Positions 16,037 through 22,200 of a DNA stretch of 29,283 nucleotides are shown here, one piece after another. Origin of the DNA: CAZLHO01 sp964559455 (lineage in GTDB: Bacteria; Krumholzibacteriota; Krumholzibacteriia; LZORAL124-64-63); the NCBI GenBank assembly GCA_964559455.1, contig CAZLHO010000038.1, positions 1 through 29,283 on the forward strand. Direction: 5' to 3'. Position 1 is the stretch's first letter, and every line of letters begins with the position of its first letter. The notes below the pieces were generated by a model. The model worked only from the letters and a program-made list of their open reading frames with translations, had not been told where the DNA came from and did not search any database. The position numbers and the translations under genes are program-made.

Positions 16037-16107
16037 GACAGCCTCCTCGTAGCTTTCAGTCATTTATCCGCGGGCGCTTCCAAGTCATAGTATTCATTGT
16101 TATTATG

Positions 16108-16905
16108 TCATTCCAGCAAGGTCCCCCGGATTACCGTCCGGCATCCCCCTTCGCCCTGCAGCCGGAAGAAGTAGACCCCGCCGGGGACGTTCCGGCCCCG
16201 GCGGTCGCGCCCGTCCCAGACCGCCTCGCAGCCGTCCGCGGCCAGCCGGCCCGACCACGGGACGGCCACCAGACGGCCGCGCAGGTCGTGGACGGTCAGC
16301 ACGGCCTGCTCGTCGGGCGGGCCGGCGATGCGGATCACGGCGCGGGGGTTGAAGGGGTTGGGGGCGAGGGCCAGGGTCAGCGGCGCCGGCGACGGCGGGC
16401 GGACCGCGGTGGCGCTGCCGACGGTGATCACGGCGAGGCCGATCGTGACGTCGGGGACGCGGACGGCCCGCGGGTCGTAGAGCTTCACGCTGTCGACCAC
16501 GACGGCGCAGGTCCCGTCCGCGAGGCCCGAGAACTCCCAGCGGTACAGCTCGCCGGCTCCGCTGCCGTAGCAGTCCGGGCCCAGGGTGACGACCCCGGCG
16601 TACCAGCGGCCCGGCGTCCCGGCGTCGAAGTCCGGAAAGAGGGGACAGCCGGTCCCGGTGAAGTAGGTCCCGGGATCGCCGCTCTCGCTCAGGACAACGG
16701 TCTCGTGGTAGCGGACCCAGATCTCCAGGGTCCGCACCTCCAGGGGCTCGTCCAGGACGACGGCCACGACGCCGGTCGCGCCGACGTCGACGTGCTGTTC
16801 GGCGGGGACGAGGCTGAGCTGCGCCGCCCCGGACGACCCCGCGGCCAGGAGCGCCCCGGCGGCCAGGATCGCGGCGGCCGCGGCGCGACGGTGATCAAGA
16901 TTCAT
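16108..16905 (-). CDS. Secreted cohesin-like protein with a divergent FlgD-like C-terminal domain
   Basis: A 265-residue protein with a signal peptide (about 1-27). Residues 28-165 look like one cohesin-type beta-sandwich: L-S-L-V-P-A-E-Q-H-V-D-V-G-A-T-G, then L-E-I-W-V-R-Y, G-A-G-E-L-Y-R-W-E-F-S-G-L-A-D-G. The C-terminal part (about 178-265) has N-P-F-N-P-R-A-V-I-R-I, L-R-G-R-L-V-A-V and P-G-G-V-Y-F-F-R-L, as in the FlgD-Ig/T9SS-like domains next door. It closes I-R-G-T-L-L-E rather than K-M-T-L-L-K, a diverged sorting end. SD GAAGGAG precedes ATG at 16905. It sits inside the minus operon (70 bp and 71 bp gaps) and is the smallest member. It could be the partner of the dockerin-like segments in its neighbours (inference). 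Confidence 0.83.
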   Translation of the reverse strand: MNLDHRRAAAAAILAAGALLAAGSSGAAQLSLVPAEQHVDVGATGVVAVVLDEPLEVRTLEIWVRYHETVVLSESGDPGTYFTGTGCPLFPDFDAGTPGRWYAGVVTLGPDCYGSGAGELYRWEFSGLADGTCAVVVDSVKLYDPRAVRVPDVTIGLAVITVGSATAVRPPSPAPLTLALAPNPFNPRAVIRIAGPPDEQAVLTVHDLRGRLVAVPWSGRLAADGCEAVWDGRDRRGRNVPGGVYFFRLQGEGGCRTVIRGTLLE

Positions 16906-16928
16906 GCCCGGCTCCTTCGCTGCGTGCC

Positions 16929-16955
16929 GGGGGCCGGCCGGAGCGGCCGACCCCC
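16929..16955 (-). other. Intra-operon GC hairpin
   Basis: GGGGG (16929-16933) pairs with CCCCC (16951-16955) and CGGCC (16935-16939) with GGCCG (16945-16949), with one mismatch between the two stems. It lies in the 70-bp gap between the 20365-start and 16905-start genes. It has no U-tract. Confidence 0.45.
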
Positions 16956-16975
16956 TTCGTCTCGCCGAGCGTTCG

Positions 16976-19900
16976 TCACTTCAACAGCGTCATCTTGCTG
17001 GTCCGCGAGAACGGACCGGCTTCGATCCGATAGAAGTAGATGCCGGAGGCCACGACCTCGCCGCGGTCGCTGCGCCCCGTCCAGACCGCCTCGTGGCGGC
17101 CGGCGGGCATCGCCTCGTCCACCAGGGTGACGATCCGGCGGCCGTCGACGGCGTAGATCGACAGCTTCACGCGCTGCGCCTCGGGCAGCGCGAAGCCGAT
17201 CGTCGTCGACGGGTTGAAGGGATTGGGATGGTTGGCCGAGAGCTCGTAGGTCGTCGGCAGCTCCGGCAACGCCGCGCTCTTCTCGAGCGTGAACTCCACC
17301 CGCTCGTTGGACGCGCCGCGGGCCGTGATCACCACCTTGTCGAGGGAGCGTTCGTCGACCGGGGACAGCCGCAGCAACTCGCCGCTGCCGGCGATCCCGG
17401 CCCCGCGCCCGAAGACCGCCAGGCCGGCGTCCAGACCGCGCCCGGGGATGTTCTGCGCGAAGCAGGGCAGGGCCTGCTCGGCCAGCAGCCGGCCGCCGGT
17501 GACCGACCGGACCGGCAGGTCGGCGCTCAGGCGCAGGCCCTTGAGGTCCAGGCAGGGCTCCAGCAGCAGCAGCGACCAGCAGCCGTCCCCGTTGTCCGCC
17601 CAGGCCAGGCGGGCCGTCGGAGAACCCTCGGCGGGCGGCAGCTTGGCCAGCGCGACGTCGTAGTTCAAGGCGAAGATCATCAGATCCTCGAAGTCGATGT
17701 CGTCGTCGGTCTGGGGCACGCCGTCGCCGCTGTAGTCGCCGGTCGGGCCGACGTCGCAGTCGTTGTTGTAGCCCGGCTCGCCGTCGCCGGTCCCGTAGCA
17801 CAGGGCCAATCCGTTGCCGACGTCGTAGGGCAGGTCGATCACGCCGTCGCCGCCGACCACGTCGCCCAGCAGGTAGCTGGCCGCCAGATCGTTGGCGGCC
17901 GCCGGGGCGCTCCAGTTGCCCGCGGCGTCCTGCACGAAGACCTCGTACCAGTAGATGCAGCGCGCCAGGCCGCCTCCGCCGCCGTCGTCGACGACCGAGG
18001 CGTCGGGCGCCGTCAGCGTGGCCGCCCGCTTCCACAAGGGATCGACGGCCGCCGCGTCGCGGCTGGCGGGCCGCGCCGGGATGACTTCGTCCGGCCAGTC
18101 GTCGTATTCGGGGTAGGCCAGGAAGGTGTCCGGAGCGGTGATGTGATACCAGGCGCCGCGCCAGATCTCGATCGTGGTCTCGTCCTCGCCGGGATTCGTC
18201 CAGCTCAGGTTGACCTTGTTGTTGCCGCGGACGGCGTCGATGCCGGTCACCGCCGCCGGCGGGGCGGTGTCGAAGTCGATGTCGTCCGAGGCGGGCGCGA
18301 CGTTGCCCGCCGAGTCCTTGAACTCGGCGTTCACGGTCTTCGCCGGATCGTCGCCGGCGCTCAGGGTCCAGGCCTTGGTCGTGTCGTAGGCCTCCCAGGC
18401 GGACCAGACGTCGCCGGCGTTCTGGAAGCGCATCTCGACCGCGTCGGAGACCGAGATGTCCAGCGTCACGGCCGGGTCGTTGGTATGCGCGTCGCCGCCG
18501 TTGATCAGGAAGGACGCCACCGTCGGGCCCGAGGTGTCGACCGTCGTCGAGGCGTCCGGATCGACCGGCGCCGCCTCGACGTTGCCGGCGACGTCGACGC
18601 CGATCGTGTAGAAATCGTAGACGCCGTCGCCGCCGGTGCCGGCGGTGTCGAACTCCAGCGGGTCGCTCGACGTGAACAGCCCGTAGCTGGTCCAGGCGCC
18701 GCCTTCGTAGCTGTAGTAGAGCTCGACCTGCGCGACGCCGCTGCCGTCCTCGGACTCCACTGTGTAGGTGACGTCGAAGAAGGAGTCGATGTGGTACAGG
18801 CCCGGGTCGTCCAGGTGCGTCGCCGGCGCCGTGGCGTCGACCTCGACCTTGGCGTCGTAATCGGGGGCGCTCGGCGCCGACTCGGCGTTGCCCATGGCGT
18901 CGGTGCCGATCGAATAGAAGTCGTAGACGCCCTCGCCCAGGACCGAGGCGTCGAATTCGACGGTCGGCGTGGCCATCACGCCCCAGCTGGTCCAGGCGCC
19001 GCCGTCCTTGCGGTAGAAGAGCTCGACCTGGGCCACGCCGCTGCCGTCCTCGAAATCGACCTCGTAGGTGACGTCGAAGAAGGAGTCGACCCAGTAGGGA
19101 CCCTGGTCGATCGAGGTCTCCGGCGGCGTCGCGTCCTGGGTGGATTCGACGGTCGCGGAGTCGGCCGACTCGTTGCCCACCGCGTCGCGCGAGCGGACCC
19201 GGTAGTCGTAGGTCGTCCCGTCGGCCAGGCCGGTGAACTCGTGGCTCAGGCCGGCGATCCAGCCGGAGTTGGCGAAGACGGTGGCGAAGTCGTCGGCCGA
19301 GCATTCGGCGTAGTACTCCACCGCGTCGCCGGCGGCTTCGTCGGACCAGGAGACCGTGTTCGCGGAGCCCGGGGTGTAGGCGGGCTCGGGGTCCATCGTC
19401 GGCACGGAGGATGCCGTGCAGTCCATCGTCACCGTGGCGGTGCCCGCATGCGAGACGGCCACCGGGGGGCCGTCCAGGGCGCCGAGGGTGGCGTAGCTGA
19501 TGCTGACGGTGCCCTCGCCCTCGGCGGCGCCGTGGAAATCGATCGAGAAGAGATCGACGTCCGTGGGGATGCCCACCGAGCCGCCCATGATCGTGTAGTC
19601 CAGGGTGTAGTCGCTGCCGGCCACGTTCTCGGTGACGAAGGGCTGGACCGTGGCGCCCGGCGGCTGCACGGCGAAGGCGACGTCGTCCTCGTCGAAGCTC
19701 AGTTCGGCCGAGCACTGCACCTGCACCGAGTAGCCGCGGATCTCCTCGGGGCCCGGGTTGGTGAAGTGGAAGTTCACCGTCTTGGTGCCGCCGCAGGCGA
19801 TCGGGTCGGCGTCGACGGCCACGGGCGCGATCTCCGTGTTGATCTCGATCTCCACGCCCACCAGGTCGATGGCGGCCTGCCCGTAATGATCCTTATACGG

Positions 19901-20365
19901 TCCCGGAGGATCGGTGGCGTTGATCCTGATCGTGTGACTGCCGTCGTACCCGGAGACGTCGTATTCGGCCCACTCCCAGGATTCGCCGGCGAGCTCATTG
20001 TGGGCCTCGCCCAGGTAGTTGCCGTCGATGAAGTGGTCCTGGGCGTCGTTGCTGACACCATCCAAGTAGTGGATCTTCAGGGTCTTGACCCCGCCGGGCG
20101 GGCCGAAGTCCAGGTCCACGTCGGCCCAGGTCTCGTCGGTGCCGTCGATGTCGGTCGGGGCCCAGACGCAGCGGCAGAGGATGCCCAGCCCGGCGGCGTC
20201 GCCGTAGCCGCCGCCGGTGTTGGTGGGCTCGACCGGCCCCCAACCGAGCATCGTATGCCCGCTCTCAGAGGCCGGCAGACCGATGTCCACGTAGTCGTAG
20301 TACTGCGCGCCGGCGGCGGTCGCGGCCAGCACCGTGATCCCGATGATTGCGATCAAGCGTTTCAT
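16976..20365 (-). CDS. Giant secreted multidomain protein: SExGH, cohesin-like, FnIII, Ig repeats, dockerin-like, FlgD-like C-terminus
   Basis: 1129 residues; GGGAGAG precedes ATG at 20365. Order: signal peptide 1-20 (cut after A-A-G-A-Q); SExGH module 22-178 (L-G-W-G-P-V-E-P); cohesin-like 190-315 (I-R-G-Y-S-V-Q-V … D-L-F-S-I-D-F-H-G); FnIII 325-408 starting P-E-P-A-Y-T-P-G; two adjacent Ig-like repeats 410-608 that are near-copies of each other (D-S-F-F-D-V-T-Y, V-A-Q-V-E-L-F/Y-Y); a third Ig-like 608-702; FnIII 702-832; dockerin-like S-G-D-G-V-P-Q-T-D-D-D-I-D-F-E-D-L-M 868-902; second cohesin-like 915-1008; FlgD-like domain 1038-1129 ending K-M-T-L-L-K. First gene of the four-gene minus operon. 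It lacks the N-module of its two larger relatives. Role at the surface inferred; ligand unknown. Confidence 0.88.
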   Translation of the reverse strand: MKRLIAIIGITVLAATAAGAQYYDYVDIGLPASESGHTMLGWGPVEPTNTGGGYGDAAGLGILCRCVWAPTDIDGTDETWADVDLDFGPPGGVKTLKIHYLDGVSNDAQDHFIDGNYLGEAHNELAGESWEWAEYDVSGYDGSHTIRINATDPPGPYKDHYGQAAIDLVGVEIEINTEIAPVAVDADPIACGGTKTVNFHFTNPGPEEIRGYSVQVQCSAELSFDEDDVAFAVQPPGATVQPFVTENVAGSDYTLDYTIMGGSVGIPTDVDLFSIDFHGAAEGEGTVSISYATLGALDGPPVAVSHAGTATVTMDCTASSVPTMDPEPAYTPGSANTVSWSDEAAGDAVEYYAECSADDFATVFANSGWIAGLSHEFTGLADGTTYDYRVRSRDAVGNESADSATVESTQDATPPETSIDQGPYWVDSFFDVTYEVDFEDGSGVAQVELFYRKDGGAWTSWGVMATPTVEFDASVLGEGVYDFYSIGTDAMGNAESAPSAPDYDAKVEVDATAPATHLDDPGLYHIDSFFDVTYTVESEDGSGVAQVELYYSYEGGAWTSYGLFTSSDPLEFDTAGTGGDGVYDFYTIGVDVAGNVEAAPVDPDASTTVDTSGPTVASFLINGGDAHTNDPAVTLDISVSDAVEMRFQNAGDVWSAWEAYDTTKAWTLSAGDDPAKTVNAEFKDSAGNVAPASDDIDFDTAPPAAVTGIDAVRGNNKVNLSWTNPGEDETTIEIWRGAWYHITAPDTFLAYPEYDDWPDEVIPARPASRDAAAVDPLWKRAATLTAPDASVVDDGGGGGLARCIYWYEVFVQDAAGNWSAPAAANDLAASYLLGDVVGGDGVIDLPYDVGNGLALCYGTGDGEPGYNNDCDVGPTGDYSGDGVPQTDDDIDFEDLMIFALNYDVALAKLPPAEGSPTARLAWADNGDGCWSLLLLEPCLDLKGLRLSADLPVRSVTGGRLLAEQALPCFAQNIPGRGLDAGLAVFGRGAGIAGSGELLRLSPVDERSLDKVVITARGASNERVEFTLEKSAALPELPTTYELSANHPNPFNPSTTIGFALPEAQRVKLSIYAVDGRRIVTLVDEAMPAGRHEAVWTGRSDRGEVVASGIYFYRIEAGPFSRTSKMTLLK

Positions 20366-20805
20366 GACGATCTCTCCCGACTGCTTGAGAACTGCAGGCC
20401 TCGATCGAACCGCGTGCGCACGAGGGCCCGATCCGTGTCGTCGAGCGCGGGCGAAACGAAATCCGCACGCCCCGTCGCAGGCGGGGCGGCCGATCGCTGG
20501 AAGGCGCCCGTCCTTGGGCTGGGATTCCGGTATCCGTCACCGGCGTGTCGCGGGCCCCGTCGACGCCGTCACGGGACGGAGCGCTGGGGTCCGGAGAGCG
20601 ATGCGAAGCGCCACGGAAGGCGACGGCCGTGGTGGGGCGACGGGGCGGATGGAGCGATGCGGGGCCCTGCGCAGGGAGCGCCGGACGGGATGCTGACGTC
20701 GTGATGATCGACGGACACGCCTCGGTCCAACCTTGGGCGATGGACTCAACGAAGGCGAGTGGTGAGAAGAGGGAATCGAACGATTCCGAAAATCATCTGG
20801 GCGGT
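20366..20805 (-). other. Long 5' leader or gene-free region before the minus operon
   Basis: About 440 bp separate the best minus-strand promoter (20812-20840) from the ATG at 20365. I find no signal-peptide ORF, tRNA or recognised riboswitch here. It contains a perfect 7+7 palindrome, GGAATCG-AA-CGATTCC (20772-20787), about 20 nt after the predicted start, which could be an operator or an RNA hairpin. A closer, weaker promoter cannot be excluded. Confidence 0.45.
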
Positions 20806-20811
20806 CGTGAG

Positions 20812-20840
20812 ATTCTAGAAGATCGGCTTGTTAAAGTCAA
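20812..20840 (-). promoter_or_regulatory. Sigma70 promoter for the minus secreted-protein operon
   Basis: Reverse strand: TTGACT (20840-20835), 17 nt, TAGAAT (20817-20812). Both boxes are 5/6 with ideal spacing. The next minus gene begins at 20365. Confidence 0.6.
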
Positions 20841-20900
20841 TAGGACCGGGCGGCCGCCGGGACGGAGGCTGCGGGAAAATGCGCGCGGCCCCCGGCGATG

Positions 20901-20909
20901 TGCTAGAAT
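20901..20909 (+). promoter_or_regulatory. Extended -10 promoter for the plus gene at 20975
   Basis: TGC-TAGAAT is an extended -10 element (TGn followed by a 5/6 hexamer). There is no good -35 box at the usual distance. The start near 20917 gives a leader of about 58 nt to the GTG at 20975. Confidence 0.5.
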
Positions 20910-20974
20910 CTCAAACGTCCGGCCCCGGCCGGGCCGGAAAGGCTCGCCCCCAGCACCCTTCGTTGGAGGTGGCC

Positions 20975-22120
20975 GTGAGATCCCCCCTCATCATCGCCGT
21001 CCTCGCCCTGCTGCCGCTGATCGCCGTTCACGACGCGGGGGCCCATCCCTGCCCCGTCGTCACCGACACCCTGGGCGCCGCCGTCGACGTCACGACCTGG
21101 CCGCCGGCCCCCTTCCGCTGGAAGGACGTCGGCGCGAACACCTACGCCCAGACCTACAAGGACAGCTACCTCTACGCCGACGCCGACGTGACGGTGAGCT
21201 ACGCGCCCTGCCAGGGGCTGACCTTCGCCGGCCATCTGTCGGCGGCGGGCTTGAAGCCCAACTTCGCCTACCAGATCAAGATCGTGGGCAAGCCGACCGG
21301 TCTCTTCGGAGACGACGGCGACGACATCGCCAACGAGATGATCGGCTACACCGGCCGCTGGTGGCGGACCCAGCCCAACCCGGGCAACAGCAGCGACGCT
21401 GACTACGAGGCCAACCACGAGAATCCCGACTACATCTTCGAGGGCTACCTGCTCTTCGACTTCTTCATCACCGACCGTTTCGGCGCGGCGGAAGTCGACT
21501 TCGCCCTGGACAGCAGCTACCACGTGCTGTGGTGGACCCACCAGCGGACCGCCGGCGCCTGCGACAGCCCGCCCAAGTGGCGGACGGTGACCGGCGCCGC
21601 GACCGACGCCGCCTACGACGTCGATCTCGTGGCGACGGACATCGGGGTCTTCGCCGAGATCGAGCGGCTGTGCACCGGCACCACGACGATGCCGCTGGGC
21701 CTCTACGGCTGCCGCCTGCTGCTGACCGAGGAGAGCTTCCACCAGAGCGGCGAGGACGAGGGCTACTGGGCCTCGGCGATGGGCTGCGACGACCTGAGCT
21801 TCGAGATCGTCGATTCCCTGGTGGACGTCCCGCGGGCCCCGCCCGCGGTCGTGCTGCACGGCAACTGTCCCAATCCCTTCAACCCGGCCACGGTCATCGC
21901 CTTCACCCTGGCCGGGGACCGGCGGGTCCGGCTGGGCGTCCACGCCCTGGACGGCGGCCTGGTGGCGACCCTGCTCGACGGGCGCCTGGAGGCCGGGCGT
22001 CACGAGGTGCCGTGGCGGGGCCGCGACGCGCGGGGCAGGACCGTCCCCTCGGGCGTCTACCTCTACCGGCTGGAGTCCGGCGGCGTTTCGCGGTCGGGGC
22101 TGATGACGCTCCTGAAGTGA
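20975..22120 (+). CDS. Secreted protein: N-module plus FlgD-like C-terminal domain
   Basis: 381 residues from GTG at 20975, chosen because TTGGAGG lies just upstream and the signal peptide (about 1-24, L-L-P-L-I-A-V) follows at once; the longer reading from 20828 has no SD. Residues about 40-285 are the N-module shared with the 8044 and 12908 proteins: F-A-G-H-L-S-A-A-G-L-K-P-N-F-A-Y, G-K-P-T-G-L-F-G-D-D-G-D-D-I-A-N-E, G-R-W-W-R-T-Q-P-N-P-G-N, E-G-Y-L-L-F-D-F-F-I-T-D-R-F, L-T-E-E-S-F-H. The last 90 or so residues are a FlgD-Ig/T9SS-like domain (N-C-P-N-P-F-N-P … L-M-T-L-L-K). This is the minimal form of the architecture, without SExGH or cohesin-like parts. Divergent from the minus operon. 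Confidence 0.88.
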   Translation: MRSPLIIAVLALLPLIAVHDAGAHPCPVVTDTLGAAVDVTTWPPAPFRWKDVGANTYAQTYKDSYLYADADVTVSYAPCQGLTFAGHLSAAGLKPNFAYQIKIVGKPTGLFGDDGDDIANEMIGYTGRWWRTQPNPGNSSDADYEANHENPDYIFEGYLLFDFFITDRFGAAEVDFALDSSYHVLWWTHQRTAGACDSPPKWRTVTGAATDAAYDVDLVATDIGVFAEIERLCTGTTTMPLGLYGCRLLLTEESFHQSGEDEGYWASAMGCDDLSFEIVDSLVDVPRAPPAVVLHGNCPNPFNPATVIAFTLAGDRRVRLGVHALDGGLVATLLDGRLEAGRHEVPWRGRDARGRTVPSGVYLYRLESGGVSRSGLMTLLK

Positions 22121-22140
22121 GCCCGCAGCCGGCGTGAACA

Positions 22141-22171
22141 GGGGCCCCGGGAGATCGTCTCCCGGGGCCCC
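22141..22171. terminator. Strong hairpin between convergent genes
   Basis: GGGGCCCCGGGAGA (22141-22154), loop TCG, TCTCCCGGGGCCCC (22158-22171): a perfect 14-bp stem between the stops of the convergent genes ending at 22120 and 22201. It lacks a U-run. Confidence 0.65.
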
Positions 22172-22200
22172 GTGCGTTTCCGGCCTTCCGGTCGTCGGAC

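Larger units (their letters stand above)
20809..20912. repeat. 10-bp inverted repeat framing divergent promoters
   Basis: GAGATTCTAG (20809-20818) and CTAGAATCTC (20903-20912) are exact reverse complements 84 bp apart. Each contains TAGAAT facing outward, so the repeats double as the -10 regions of two divergent promoters. Confidence 0.65.

Noticed and set aside
12716..16090. Open frame of 1124 codons on the plus strand
   Set aside because: Shadow of the 12908-16036 gene, with the same low-complexity composition and no SD.
16904..20704. Open frame of 1266 codons on the plus strand
   Set aside because: It is antisense to the 16976-20365 gene. Its translation is repetitive G/R/D/V/H without signal peptide or domain, while the minus frame has a signal peptide, repeated domains and a C-terminal signature. 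GC-rich third positions keep the complementary frame free of stops.
20828..20974. N-terminal extension of the 20975 gene from ATG at 20828
   Set aside because: It would start upstream of the extended -10 box, has no SD, and would place 49 polar residues before the signal peptide.
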